Below, in pieces: positions 8,214 through 16,995 of a stretch of DNA of 64,000 nt. The notes below the pieces were generated by a model, which saw only the letters and a program-made list of their open reading frames with translations, had not been told where the DNA came from and made no database searches. The stretch comes from Streptomyces sp. B3I8. GTDB lineage: Bacteria > Actinomycetota > Actinomycetes > Streptomycetales > Streptomycetaceae. The DNA lies in assembly GCF_030816915.1 (NCBI RefSeq), contig NZ_JAUSYN010000002.1, forward strand, positions 3,981,501 through 4,045,500, read 5' to 3'. Every line of letters starts with the position of its first letter. Positions within the stretch are counted from its first letter, which is position 1. A program made the position numbers and the translations under genes.

Positions 8214-9044
8214 GTGGCAACTGGCCGAACTCACCGACCGGCGACCCGCAGCCGAGGAATTCCCGAGGCCACCGTCGCCCGTCTTCCGCTGTACCTCCGA
8301 GCCCTCACCGCACTGTCGGAACGCTCGGTACCCACGGTCTCCTCGGAGGAACTCGCGGCCGCGGCGGGAGTCAACTCCGCCAAGCTGCGCAAGGACTTCT
8401 CCTATCTCGGCTCCTACGGCACCCGGGGTGTGGGGTACGACGTCGAGTACCTCGTCTACCAGATCTCCCGCGAGCTGGGCCTGACGCAGGACTGGCCGGT
8501 CGTCATCGTCGGCATCGGCAACCTCGGCGCCGCGCTCGCCAATTACGGCGGGTTCGCCTCCCGCGGCTTCCGGGTCGCCGCGCTGATAGACGCCGACCCC
8601 GCCCTGACCGGCAGGACGGTCGCGGGCATCGCGGTGCAGCACACCGACGAGCTCGAGAAGATCATCGAGGACAACGGTGTGTCGATCGGCGTCATCGCCA
8701 CCCCCGCCGGTGCCGCCCAGCAGGTGTGCGAGCGACTGGTCGCCGCCGGTGTCACCTCCATCCTGAACTTCGCGCCGACCGTGCTGTCCGTCCCCGACGG
8801 CGTCGACGTGCGCAAGGTCGACCTCTCCATCGAGCTGCAGATCCTCGCCTTCCACGAGCAGCGCAAGGCCGGCGAGGAGAACCCGGGAGCCGGTATCGAC
8901 GGCGCCCTGCCGGCCGCGGAGGAGCCGCCGGTCGTCGCCAAGCGCGCCGCGAGGAACCAGGCCCCCGCCGTCGACGCCGGGCCGACGCCTCTCTCCCCCG
9001 AGCAGGGGCCCGACGGGGACGTCCCCGCCGTGATGCCGGCATGA
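8214..9044 (+). CDS. rex: Rex, NADH/NAD-sensing transcriptional repressor
   Basis: The 276-residue protein has an N-terminal winged helix (about residues 18-80), including SSEELAAAAGVNSAKLRKDF and SYLGSYGTRGVGYDVEYL, where the DNA-binding residues lie. A Rossmann domain follows with VVIVGIGNLGAAL (about residues 96-108). Rex binds NADH and then leaves its operators, controlling respiratory and heme genes. I chose the GTG at 8214 (VATGRTHRP) because AGGAG lies five bases upstream and the length then matches the family, apart from a slightly long acidic, Pro-rich C-terminal tail. Its stop overlaps the hemA start as ATGA, showing an operon with hemA, hemC and hemD. Confidence 0.95.
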   Translation: MATGRTHRPATRSRGIPEATVARLPLYLRALTALSERSVPTVSSEELAAAAGVNSAKLRKDFSYLGSYGTRGVGYDVEYLVYQISRELGLTQDWPVVIVGIGNLGAALANYGGFASRGFRVAALIDADPALTGRTVAGIAVQHTDELEKIIEDNGVSIGVIATPAGAAQQVCERLVAAGVTSILNFAPTVLSVPDGVDVRKVDLSIELQILAFHEQRKAGEENPGAGIDGALPAAEEPPVVAKRAARNQAPAVDAGPTPLSPEQGPDGDVPAVMPA

Positions 9045-10921
9045 GTCTCCTCGTCGTCGGGCTGAGTCACCGCAGCGCCCCGGTCAGCGTCCTGGAGCGC
9101 GCCGCCCTGAACGCGGACGCCCAGTCCAAGCTGCTCCAGGACACGGTCGCCGCCGAACCGGCCACCGAGGCCGCGGTGCTCGCCACCTGCAACCGCATAG
9201 AGCTCTACGCCGACGTGGACAAGTTCCACGCGGGCGTCGCCGAGCTGTCCACGCTGCTCGCCCAGCACAGCGGGGTCGGTCTGGACGAGCTCACTCCTTA
9301 TCTTTATGTGCACTACGAGGACCGCGCCGTCCACCACCTGTTCTCGGTGGCCTGCGGGCTGGACTCGATGGTCGTCGGCGAGGGCCAGATCCTCGGCCAG
9401 ATCAAGGACTCCCTCGCCACCGCGCAGGAGCTGCACACCGCCGGCCGGCTGCTGAACGACCTGTTCCAGCAGGCCCTGCGGGTCGGCAAGCGCGCCCACT
9501 CCGAGACCGGCATCGACCGCGCCGGGCAGTCCCTGGTCACCTTCGGCCTGGAACAGCTCGCCGCCGGTGCCCCGGTGGAGGGCTGGGCCCGCGGCAAGCG
9601 CGCCCTGGTGATCGGCGCCGGCTCCATGTCCTCGCTGGCGGCGGTGACGCTCGCCCGGGTCGGCGTGGCCGAGGTCGTGATCGCCAACCGTACCCACGAG
9701 CGGGCCGAGCGGCTGGCGCGGACCCTCACCGAGGGCGACGACACGGACGTCACCGCGTGGGCCGTGCCGATGGAAACGGTGCCCGACGAGCTGACACGTG
9801 CCGACGTCGCGGTGTCCTGCACGGGTGCGACCGGCCTGGTGCTGACCGCGCAGGAGATCGCCGCGGCCGTCGAGGGCCGGATCCCCTCGCCGCGCGTCCT
9901 GGCCGCCGTCCCCGCGACGGCATCCGTGCGCACCGGCGTGCGCCCCACCGGCACCGGCGAGCGGACCGGTGGCGCCGGTGACGAGAACTGCCCGCTGGAC
10001 CTGTCCGCCGTGCAGGGTGCCACCGGTGCCACCGGCGGGTTCTCCGTCGCGGGCGAGGCCGCCGTCGCCGGCATGGACGCCGCGACGCTGGAGCAGCACG
10101 CCGTCTGGGTCGACAAGGGCACGGGCACCGCGGACCGCCGCGACGGCGGCCGCCGCGCCCCGGACCGCACCCCCGCGGACGACACCGAACTGATCGCCGC
10201 GCTCGCCGCCGCCGCCGAGGCCTTCGGCCGCATCCCCGAGCGCCGCCTGCCCGAGCCGGTGGCCGAGATCCCGCGCCCCACCCCCGTGCTGTCGCTGCTG
10301 GACCTGGCGATGCCGAGGGACATCGACGCGGCCGCGCACCGGCTGCGCGGCGTGCGCCTGGTCGACCTGGAGTCGCTGGCCGAGGCCTCCGCCGACGCGC
10401 CGATGGCCGCCGACGTCGAGCAGGTCCGCCGCATCGTCTCCGACGAGGTCGCCGCGTTCGGCGCCGCCCAGCGGGCCGCGCACATCACCCCGACGGTCGT
10501 CGCGCTGCGTACGATGGCTGCCGACGTGGTCGCGAGCGAGATCGCCCGGCTCGACGGACGCCTGCCGGACCTCGACGACAGACAGCGCGGCGAGATCACC
10601 CGCACCGTGCGGCGCGTCGTCGACAAACTGCTGCACGCCCCGACCGTACGGGTCAAGCAGCTGGCCGCCGAGCCCGGCGGCGCCGGGTACGCGGACGCGC
10701 TGCGCACCCTGTTCGACCTGGACCCCGAGACGGTCGCCCGGGTCTCCCGGACGGACGGCGCGGACCGGCCCCCGGCCGACGCGGTCGGCGCCCTGAGGAG
10801 TGCGGGGATCGCGGGGAGTGCGGAAAGTGCGGGGATCACCGGCACGACCGCCGAGGACGCGCGGAGCGGCACCAGCACCATGAACAACACCGAGAACGCC
10901 AAGAACCGAGGGCGAGCATGA
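9041..10921 (+). CDS. hemA: HemA, glutamyl-tRNA reductase
   Basis: The 626-residue enzyme reduces glutamyl-tRNA to glutamate-1-semialdehyde with NADPH, the first committed step of C5-pathway heme synthesis. Cys50 (VLATCNRIELY) is the catalytic thiol. GEGQILGQIK marks the substrate domain and GAGSMSSLAAV the NADPH site. About 130 residues rich in Gly, Thr and Ala interrupt the NADPH domain after IPSPRVLAAV (roughly residues 285-415), before LLDLAMPRDIDAAAHRL. The usual bacterial protein has 420-450 residues; such an insertion is known in Streptomyces HemA. A helical dimerisation domain closes the protein. The start overlaps the rex stop and the stop overlaps the hemC start. Confidence 0.95.
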   Translation: MSLLVVGLSHRSAPVSVLERAALNADAQSKLLQDTVAAEPATEAAVLATCNRIELYADVDKFHAGVAELSTLLAQHSGVGLDELTPYLYVHYEDRAVHHLFSVACGLDSMVVGEGQILGQIKDSLATAQELHTAGRLLNDLFQQALRVGKRAHSETGIDRAGQSLVTFGLEQLAAGAPVEGWARGKRALVIGAGSMSSLAAVTLARVGVAEVVIANRTHERAERLARTLTEGDDTDVTAWAVPMETVPDELTRADVAVSCTGATGLVLTAQEIAAAVEGRIPSPRVLAAVPATASVRTGVRPTGTGERTGGAGDENCPLDLSAVQGATGATGGFSVAGEAAVAGMDAATLEQHAVWVDKGTGTADRRDGGRRAPDRTPADDTELIAALAAAAEAFGRIPERRLPEPVAEIPRPTPVLSLLDLAMPRDIDAAAHRLRGVRLVDLESLAEASADAPMAADVEQVRRIVSDEVAAFGAAQRAAHITPTVVALRTMAADVVASEIARLDGRLPDLDDRQRGEITRTVRRVVDKLLHAPTVRVKQLAAEPGGAGYADALRTLFDLDPETVARVSRTDGADRPPADAVGALRSAGIAGSAESAGITGTTAEDARSGTSTMNNTENAKNRGRA

Positions 10922-11889
10922 CTGAGCAGGCACTGAGGCTGGGGACCAGGCGCAGCAAGCTGGCCATGGCCCAGTCCGGACTGGTGGCCGATGCGGTCGG
11001 TGAGGTGACCGGACGGCCCGTCGAGCTCGTGGAGATCACGACGTACGGGGACACCTCGCGCGAGCACCTGGCGCAGATCGGCGGCACCGGTGTGTTCGTC
11101 GCCGCGCTGCGTGAGGCGCTGCTGCGCGGCGAGGTCGACTTCGCCGTGCACTCGCTCAAGGACCTGCCGACCACGCAGCCCGACGAGCTGACCCTGGCCG
11201 CCGTGCCCCGGCGCGAGGACCCGCGCGACGTGCTGATCGCCCGGGACGGGTTGACCTTCGCCGAGCTGCCGGACGGCGCCCGCGTCGGCACCGGCTCGCC
11301 GCGCCGCATGGCGCAGCTCAACGCGTACGCCCGCGACCACGGGATGCGCATCGAGACGGTGCCGATCCGCGGCAACATCGACACCCGTATCGGATACGTC
11401 CGCAAGGGCGAGCTGGACGCGGTGGTGCTGGCCGCCGCCGGGCTCAACCGGATCGGCAGGACCTCCGAGGTGACCGACTTCCTGTCGGTCGACACCGTGC
11501 TTCCGGCCCCCGGCCAGGGGGCCCTGGCGGTCGAGTGCCGGACGGCGGGCAACGCCGCCGACGCCGCACTCGCCGCCGCGCTCGCGGAGCTCGACGACCC
11601 GTTCACCCGGGCCGCCGTCACCGCCGAGCGAGCCCTGCTCGCCGCCCTGGAGGCCGGCTGCAGTGCGCCCGTGGGTGCGCTCGCCGACCTTCTGGACGAC
11701 GGGCAGATCGACAAGGAAATGCGCCTGCGCGGCGTCGTCGGCACCACCGACGGCTCGACGCTGGTGCAGATGTCCACCACCGGTCCCGTGCCCGAGACGC
11801 ACGACCAGGCAATGGCGCTCGGTCGCGAACTCGCCTCCGAGATGCTGGCCAAGGGCGCGGCCGGTCTGATGGGGGAGCGAGCACAGTGA
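10918..11889 (+). CDS. hemC: HemC, porphobilinogen deaminase
   Basis: The 323-residue enzyme (hydroxymethylbilane synthase) joins four porphobilinogen units into linear hydroxymethylbilane. Visible are LRLGTRRSKLAMAQ at the N-terminus, VHSLKDLPT with the catalytic Asp, GTGSPRR, RGNIDTR, and Cys248 in EAGCSAPVGA, which carries the dipyrromethane cofactor. Length and motif order are normal. The four-base overlaps with hemA and hemD show translational coupling in the rex-hem operon. Confidence 0.97.
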   Translation: MTEQALRLGTRRSKLAMAQSGLVADAVGEVTGRPVELVEITTYGDTSREHLAQIGGTGVFVAALREALLRGEVDFAVHSLKDLPTTQPDELTLAAVPRREDPRDVLIARDGLTFAELPDGARVGTGSPRRMAQLNAYARDHGMRIETVPIRGNIDTRIGYVRKGELDAVVLAAAGLNRIGRTSEVTDFLSVDTVLPAPGQGALAVECRTAGNAADAALAAALAELDDPFTRAAVTAERALLAALEAGCSAPVGALADLLDDGQIDKEMRLRGVVGTTDGSTLVQMSTTGPVPETHDQAMALGRELASEMLAKGAAGLMGERAQ

Positions 11890-13598
11890 GCCCCACCAAC
11901 CTTCCCGTAGGCCACGGATCCGGGCACGTCACCTTCCTGGGTGCCGGCCCCGGGGACCCGGGGCTGCTGACCCTGCGCGCCGTGGAGGCGCTGGCGCACG
12001 CGGACGTCCTCGTCGCCGAGCCGGACGTGCTCGACGTCGTGCGTGTCCACGCTCCGCCGGGCGTCACCGTGCTGCGCACGGAGGCGGACGCGTCGGTCCC
12101 CTCCGCCGCCTACGCGGGCACACCTCAACTGGCGGTCGTCGACGATGCGTCAACAACCGCTGCCGTCCCCGCATCCAGGGATGCCGCCAATCTTGTCATG
12201 CAGGCCGCGCGGGGCGGCAGGCGGGTCGTGCGTGCGGTGACCGGGGACCCCGGGCTCGACACGTGCGCCGCCGAGGAGATGCTCGCCTGCGCCGCCGCGG
12301 GTGTGACCTTCGAGGTGGTGCCCGGCGTCGCGACCGCCGTCGGCGTGCCCGCGTACGCCGGTGTGCCGCTGCGGGACGCCGAGGGCACGGACGTCAGGTT
12401 CGTCGACGCCCGTACCGCCTCCGACCGCTGCTGGAGCGAGGTCGGCGCCTCCGACTGCACGGTCGTCGTCTCCACCACGCTGGACTCCGTGGCCGCCGCC
12501 GCGGGCGAACTGGTGACCGGGGGCCGCAAGCCGGACACCCCGCTGACCGTGACGGTCGGCGGTACGACGACGCGGCAGCGCACCTGGACCGCCACGCTCG
12601 GCACGATCGCGCAGACGCTGAAGCAGGCCAAGGTGCTGCCCTCGCCGGAGGGCGGCCGTTCGGTGATAGCCGTCGTCGGCGAGCGTTCCGCCGCGGCGCA
12701 GCGCGAGCGGCTGTCCTGGTTCGAGTCCAAGCCGCTGTTCGGCTGGCGGGTGCTCGTGCCGCGCACCAAGGAGCAGGCGGCGTCGCTCTCCGACCAGCTG
12801 CGCTCCTACGGTGCCGTGCCGCACGAGGTCCCGACGATCGCCGTCGAACCGCCGCGCACGCCGCAGCAGATGGAGCGCGCGGTCAAGGGCCTGGTCACCG
12901 GCCGCTACGAGTGGATCGCGTTCACCTCGGTCAACGCGGTGAAGGCGGTCCGGGAGAAGTTCGAGGAGTACGGCCTGGACGCGCGCGCCTTCGCGGGCAT
13001 CAAGGTCGCCGCGGTCGGCGAGCAGACCGCGAACGCGCTGATCGCCTTCGGGGTGAAGCCGGATCTGGTGCCGAGCGGCGAGCAGTCGGCCGCGGGTCTG
13101 CTGGAGGACTGGCCGCCGTACGACCCGGTCTTCGACCCGATCGACCGGGTCTTCCTCCCGCGTGCCGACATCGCCACCGAGACGCTGGTGGCCGGCCTGA
13201 TCGAGCTGGGCTGGGAGGTCGACGACGTCACCGCCTACCGCACGGTGCGTGCCTCGCCGCCGCCCGCGGAGACCCGTGAGGCGATCAAGGGCGGCGGCTT
13301 CGACGCGGTCCTGTTCACGTCGTCCTCGACGGTGCGGAACCTGGTCGGCATCGCCGGCAAGCCGCACAACGTGACGGTCATCGCCTGCATCGGCCCGGCC
13401 ACGGCGAAGACGGCGGAGGAGCACGGGCTGCGGGTGGACGTCATGTCGCCCGAGCCGTCGGTGCAGAAGCTGGCCGAGGCGCTGGCGGACTTCGGCGCCC
13501 GCCGCCGCCGTGCGGCGCTGGAGGCGGGCGACCCGGTCACCCGCCCGAGCGAACGCCGCCCGGGGTCGCGCCGGAGGCGCTCGACGACCACGACGTGA
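11886..13598 (+). CDS. hemD: bifunctional uroporphyrinogen-III C-methyltransferase/synthase
   Basis: The 570-residue product combines two enzymes. The first part (about residues 12-260) is a SUMT-type methyltransferase starting VTFLGAGPGDPGLLTLRAVE, which methylates uroporphyrinogen III toward siroheme and cobalamin. The last part (about 290-550) is HemD, uroporphyrinogen-III synthase, with FTSVNAVKAV, LPRADIATETLVAGL and LFTSSSTVRNL. The fusion is usual in Streptomyces. The methyltransferase half keeps a GxGPGD loop but other signature residues look weak, so its activity is less sure than that of the synthase half. GTG at 11886 overlaps the hemC stop. Confidence 0.92.
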   Translation: MSPTNLPVGHGSGHVTFLGAGPGDPGLLTLRAVEALAHADVLVAEPDVLDVVRVHAPPGVTVLRTEADASVPSAAYAGTPQLAVVDDASTTAAVPASRDAANLVMQAARGGRRVVRAVTGDPGLDTCAAEEMLACAAAGVTFEVVPGVATAVGVPAYAGVPLRDAEGTDVRFVDARTASDRCWSEVGASDCTVVVSTTLDSVAAAAGELVTGGRKPDTPLTVTVGGTTTRQRTWTATLGTIAQTLKQAKVLPSPEGGRSVIAVVGERSAAAQRERLSWFESKPLFGWRVLVPRTKEQAASLSDQLRSYGAVPHEVPTIAVEPPRTPQQMERAVKGLVTGRYEWIAFTSVNAVKAVREKFEEYGLDARAFAGIKVAAVGEQTANALIAFGVKPDLVPSGEQSAAGLLEDWPPYDPVFDPIDRVFLPRADIATETLVAGLIELGWEVDDVTAYRTVRASPPPAETREAIKGGGFDAVLFTSSSTVRNLVGIAGKPHNVTVIACIGPATAKTAEEHGLRVDVMSPEPSVQKLAEALADFGARRRRAALEAGDPVTRPSERRPGSRRRRSTTTT

Positions 13599-13638
13599 CG
13601 GCCGGTTCTCCGGCGTTCGGCGCCTGACGCCTAGTACG

Positions 13639-13693
13639 ACATGGCCGTGCCCCCGCGCTCCGGTTCGACCGGACGACGGGGGCACGGCCATGT
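13639..13693. terminator. long bidirectional hairpin after hemD
   Basis: ACATGGCCGTGCCCCCG (13639-13655) pairs perfectly with CGGGGGCACGGCCATGT (13677-13693). The loop contains a second small hairpin, TCCGGT-TCG-ACCGGA (13659-13673). It ends the rex-hem operon and can also stop the convergent SDR gene. Confidence 0.85.
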
Positions 13694-13783
13694 GCGGGGC
13701 CGGCGGCGCGGCCGTGGGCGCGCGGTGCGGCGGCCGGCGGGGATGCGCTCGAGCCCGGCGGGAGGACCCGCCGGGCTCCGGGC

Positions 13784-14623
13784 TCAGCGGAACACGTCGA
13801 CGTGGCGGGCGGCCCAGTCCGCGAAGGTGCGCGGGGCGCGGCCCAGCACCCGCTCGACGTCCGGGCTGACGTGCAGCTCGGCCGGGCTGGGGGAGCCGAG
13901 GATGTCCAGCGTGTCGTCGGCGAGCTCCGCAGGCATGCTCCGTGCCATGCCGGCCCTGGCCTCCTCCCGGGTCAGTTCGTGGAACCCGACGGGCGAGCCC
14001 AGTGCGTCGGCGAGCGCCTGCGTCTGTTCCCGGGGCGTGATGACCGCCGGTCCGGTCAGCTCGTAGGAGCTGCCGGTGTGCCGGTCTTCCAGCAGGCAGG
14101 CCGCCGCGACCTCGGCGATGTCCGCCGGGTCGACGACCGGCACCCCGACGTCTCCGAAGGGCGCGGCGACGACCCGCCGGGTGCGGACGGACTCGGCCCA
14201 CCACAGCGCGTTGGAGGCGAAGCCGCCCGGCCGCAGGACGGCCCACTCCGGACCGGACTCCCGCAGCGTGTCCTCCAGCGCCCGCATCGCGAGGCGGGTG
14301 GTGCCGAAGGGCCTGGTCACCACCCCGAGGGTGGAGAGCAGGACGACGCGGCGGACTCCGCTGCCGGCGGCCCGGGCGATGAGGTCGGCCGGGTCGGCCC
14401 CGGTCGCGTGCAGGTCGCCGGACAGCATCAGGAAGAGCGACTTCGCGCCGGTCAGCGCGGGCGTGAGGCTGTCCGGGTCGGCGAGGTCGGCCACCAGGTG
14501 GCGGACGCCGTCCGGCACCGCCGCCGCGTGCCGCGAGACCGCCGTCACCTGCGCGCCCGTCGCGGCGAGCGTGCGCGTCAACGGCCGCCCGATGTTTCCG
14601 GTGGCCCCAGTCACCACGATCAT
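13784..14623 (-). CDS. NmrA-like NAD(P)H-binding oxidoreductase
   Basis: This 279-residue atypical SDR begins IVVTGATGNIGRPLTRTLAA, the GxxGxxG dinucleotide site. It has the WAVLRPGGFASNALWW and VDPADIAEVAA segments typical of NmrA/YwnB and quinone oxidoreductase 2-like proteins. Such proteins sense or reduce NADP-linked substrates, and the classical YxxxK triad is absent. The ATG at 14623 follows AAGGAG on the minus strand. It is divergent from an HxlR-type regulator across a 95-base gap holding a short palindrome. In many bacteria HxlR proteins control exactly such a divergent oxidoreductase gene in response to electrophiles. Confidence 0.85.
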   Translation of the reverse strand: MIVVTGATGNIGRPLTRTLAATGAQVTAVSRHAAAVPDGVRHLVADLADPDSLTPALTGAKSLFLMLSGDLHATGADPADLIARAAGSGVRRVVLLSTLGVVTRPFGTTRLAMRALEDTLRESGPEWAVLRPGGFASNALWWAESVRTRRVVAAPFGDVGVPVVDPADIAEVAAACLLEDRHTGSSYELTGPAVITPREQTQALADALGSPVGFHELTREEARAGMARSMPAELADDTLDILGSPSPAELHVSPDVERVLGRAPRTFADWAARHVDVFR

Positions 14624-14696
14624 GTCCAGCTCCTTGATGGTGTGTCTCGTATGTGGTCCGCACGCTACGAGGATGGGCTAACTCTGGGTAAGGGCA

Positions 14697-14708
14697 TACC
14701 TGAAGGTA
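14697..14708. promoter_or_regulatory. candidate HxlR operator
   Basis: TACCT-GA-AGGTA is an inverted repeat just before the hxlR-type start codon. A further GGTAAG/CTTACC word lies about 20 bases away, in the shared gap with the divergent oxidoreductase gene. Position and symmetry fit a site for autoregulation and control of the divergent gene; binding is inferred. Confidence 0.45.
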
Positions 14709-14718
14709 AGCTCATGAC

Positions 14719-15090
14719 ATGGTGGAAGGCGTGCAGCACAGACAGGCCGGAGCGGGCAGGCGCTATGACGTGTTTCACACGGACTGCCTCGCGAGGGACA
14801 TGGTCGACCATGTGACGAGCAGGTGGGGCGTCTGGGTGCTCATCTCCCTGCGGAGCAACGACCTCCGCTTCTACGAGCTGCGGGAGAGCATTCAGGGCAT
14901 CAGCGAGAAGATGCTCGCCCAGACCCTGCGCACGCTGGTCCAGGACGGCCTGGTCTGGCGGAAGGTCGAGCCGACGACACCGCCTCAGGTGACCTACGGG
15001 CTGACCGGGTTCGGCCGGGAGATCGGCGAGCCGCTGACGGAGCTGTTCGACCGGATCACGCACCGCCTGTCGGCACGCGACGGGGAATGA
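14719..15090 (+). CDS. HxlR-family winged-helix transcriptional regulator
   Basis: This 123-residue protein has the HxlR architecture. Cys26 (FHTDCLARD) stands at the position of the redox or electrophile-sensing cysteine. The winged helix contains RWGVWVLISLRSNDLRFYEL, GISEKMLAQTLRTLVQDGLV and a wing YGLTGFGREI. These proteins bind as dimers to palindromes in divergent promoters. It probably controls the NmrA-like gene transcribed the other way. No gene closely follows downstream on the same strand. Confidence 0.88.
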   Translation: MVEGVQHRQAGAGRRYDVFHTDCLARDMVDHVTSRWGVWVLISLRSNDLRFYELRESIQGISEKMLAQTLRTLVQDGLVWRKVEPTTPPQVTYGLTGFGREIGEPLTELFDRITHRLSARDGE

Positions 15091-15204
15091 CGCGCCGGGA
15101 GGGCGGTGCGGGTCGGTGGGACGGCGGGGGGCGGGCCCGTCCCGCGCCCGATGCGGGCCGGCGCCGCACCGGCGCTGTCCCCCGGTGGAGCTACACGCAG
15201 GTGT

Positions 15205-16285
15205 CCACGGTGGGGTGACGCGTCCTCAGGCGCGCGCACATAGCGTTCAGTCATGGCCGCAACGCCTGGGCCGAGGGCCTGGTGAAGGGACCCACCGTTC
15301 ACTGATCCGCTGTCCCGCGCTCCCGGAGGACCCCATGAACCGCATGCTCAAGGCCACCGCCGTCGCCGCGCTGTGCTGCACCGTCGCCGGAACCGGATAC
15401 GTGGGTGTGGCGCAGGCCGCCGGACACGACGGCGGGGCGGACGGCAGCACTGTCAGGGCGACCCACGCGGGCAGCACGGGCCGGGTCGACTCCTTCGTCG
15501 GGGAGAAGAAGATCAGTGTGGAGGGGCATTCGGTGAACGTGTCCTGCGCGGGGCGGCAGACGGGGCGCAAGCCCGTGGTCATGCTGGTGGCGGGTCTGGG
15601 GGACGGCCTGGGCGCGATGGCGGACCTGCAGAGGACGCTGAGTGAGAAGAACCGGGTCTGCTCCTACGACCGGCTCGGTGAGGGCGGGAGTGACAAGCCG
15701 GAGGGTCCGCAGAGCATGGCGGACACGGGCCGGGTGCTGACCGGGGTGATCGACCGGGTGTCCGGTGACTCGCCTGTCGTGCTTGCCGGTCACTCGCTGG
15801 GTGGTCTGATCGCGGCCCGTTACGCTCCCGACCACCGTGACAAGGTCAAGGGTCTGGTTCTGATGGATGCCACCTCGTCGACGACGACGGCGGATGTGAC
15901 CCGGGTGATCCCGGAGTCGGCCACCGGTGACGCGGGCGATCTGCGGGCGCAGACCATTGGGGTCATGCAGGGGCAGAACCCGGAGAACCTCGTCGTCCCC
16001 GACGGGAAGGTCCGGTCGGCGGGGTGGATCCCGGCCGAGGTCATCCGGCACGGGCAGCAGTACCTGGCCCAGTTCCCGGCCTACGGGCCCCGGTTGGAGG
16101 CCGACTGGACGAAGGGTCAGTACACGTGGACGACCGTGTCCCACCGCGGCACGATCCGCGTGGCGGAGAACAGCGGCCACTACATCTACGTAGACCGCAA
16201 GGACCTGGCCGTGAAGTCGATCCAGCGGGTCGCCGCCGAGGTCACGCAGCAGAACAACGGCCGGTGGGGGCACGAGGGGCGCTGA
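15205..16285 (+). repeat. hydrolase gene duplication, copy 1
   Basis: This segment and 20163-21247 are copies that include the leader as well as the gene. Shared leader words are CCACGGTGGGGTGACG (15205/20163) and TAGCGTTCAGTCATGGCCGC (15241/20199). Inside the gene, 15647-15954 (308 bases) is identical to 20609-20916, and 15965-16133 (169 bases) is identical to the matching stretch, while both ends have diverged. Confidence 0.9.
15335..16285 (+). CDS. secreted alpha/beta hydrolase, copy 1
   Basis: This 316-residue protein begins with a signal peptide (MNRMLKATAVAALCCTVAGT, probable cleavage after AQA at residue 28). The hydrolase fold follows: an oxyanion-loop segment LVAGLGDGLG, the nucleophile elbow GHSLGG with Ser154, LVLMDATSS after the next strand, and a late NSGHYIYVD with the likely catalytic His. 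An ester or lactone substrate is likely but unidentified. CGGAGGA precedes the ATG by four bases. The closest relative is the gene at 20294 in this window; four unrelated genes lie between them. Confidence 0.88.
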   Translation: MNRMLKATAVAALCCTVAGTGYVGVAQAAGHDGGADGSTVRATHAGSTGRVDSFVGEKKISVEGHSVNVSCAGRQTGRKPVVMLVAGLGDGLGAMADLQRTLSEKNRVCSYDRLGEGGSDKPEGPQSMADTGRVLTGVIDRVSGDSPVVLAGHSLGGLIAARYAPDHRDKVKGLVLMDATSSTTTADVTRVIPESATGDAGDLRAQTIGVMQGQNPENLVVPDGKVRSAGWIPAEVIRHGQQYLAQFPAYGPRLEADWTKGQYTWTTVSHRGTIRVAENSGHYIYVDRKDLAVKSIQRVAAEVTQQNNGRWGHEGR

Positions 16286-16317
16286 CGGGAGCGATCCGGC
16301 CAACTCCCCCGTGCTGC

Positions 16318-16333
16318 AGGCGTTTACACGCCT
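16318..16333. terminator. small hairpin between hydrolase copy 1 and the kinase operon
   Basis: AGGCGT-TTAC-ACGCCT is a six-pair hairpin 33 bases after the hydrolase stop. It could be a weak terminator or part of the promoter region of the following operon. Confidence 0.4.
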
Positions 16334-16389
16334 CAGGAGATGCGTCGTGCTCCTAAGATCGTCACGTACGACCTATCGGGAGGGGCCGA

Positions 16390-16995
16390 GTGACCATCAC
16401 AACCGCAGATACGAGTCGGCTCACCCTCGCGCTGGTCGGGGGGTATGCCGGTTCGGGCAAGTCGGAGGCCGGCAAGTTGCTCGCGGCGGCGACGGGGTGG
16501 GCGATGCTCGACAAGGACACGCTGAGCCGCCCCCTCACGGAACGGCTCCTGCAGGCCATGGGCGGTGACCCGGACGACCGGCACAGTCCCGCGTATCTGG
16601 AGCATGTCAGGCCACTGGAATACGAGTGCCTGATGAAGGCGGCCTGGGAGAACCTCGAGTGCGGCATCTCCGTCGTCCTGGTCGCACCCTTTCTCGCCGA
16701 GGCCGCCGACACCCAGTGGACCGGCCGGGTGGCGAGGCGGTGCCGTCGGCTGGGTGCCCGGTTCGAGGCGCTGTGGGTGGACAGCGACGTGGAGTCCATG
16801 CGGGAACGTCTGATCTCGCGCAACGCCTCGCGGGACACCTGGAAACTGGCTCACTGGTCGGCGTACGCGAACGGCATGGACCTCGATCTGCGCCCGGTCG
16901 TCTCTCATCATGTGATCGACAACCGCATCACCGCGTCCCGGCCCCTGGCCGAACAGTGCGAGTCCGTGGCACAGACACTGAGGGAGAGATCATGA
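16390..16995 (+). CDS. P-loop kinase-like NTPase (AAA_33 type)
   Basis: This 201-residue protein opens with a Walker A loop, GGYAGSGKSEAGK (residues 17-29). DKDTLSRPLTERLLQAMG follows, where small-molecule and nucleic-acid kinases bind their substrate. VVLVAPF is the Walker B-like strand. A late LWVDSDVESMRERLISRNASRDTWK segment has the lid arginines of AAA_33/zeta-toxin-like kinases. The substrate is unknown; nucleosides, sugars and antibiotics are all possible. GTG at 16390 follows GGGAGGGG. The stop overlaps the next start as ATGA, so it is co-translated with the guanylate-kinase-like gene. It is the first gene of the four-gene operon between the two hydrolase copies. Confidence 0.75.
   Translation: MTITTADTSRLTLALVGGYAGSGKSEAGKLLAAATGWAMLDKDTLSRPLTERLLQAMGGDPDDRHSPAYLEHVRPLEYECLMKAAWENLECGISVVLVAPFLAEAADTQWTGRVARRCRRLGARFEALWVDSDVESMRERLISRNASRDTWKLAHWSAYANGMDLDLRPVVSHHVIDNRITASRPLAEQCESVAQTLRERS

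Noticed and set aside
8120..9040. Long in-frame extension of hemA back to 8120
   Set aside because: It overlaps all of rex in another frame; the ATG at 9041 overlapping the rex stop is the normal start.
13659..13673. GGTTCGACC word resembling a tRNA T-arm
   Set aside because: It is the inner loop of the terminator hairpin after hemD; no acceptor, D or anticodon arms are around it.
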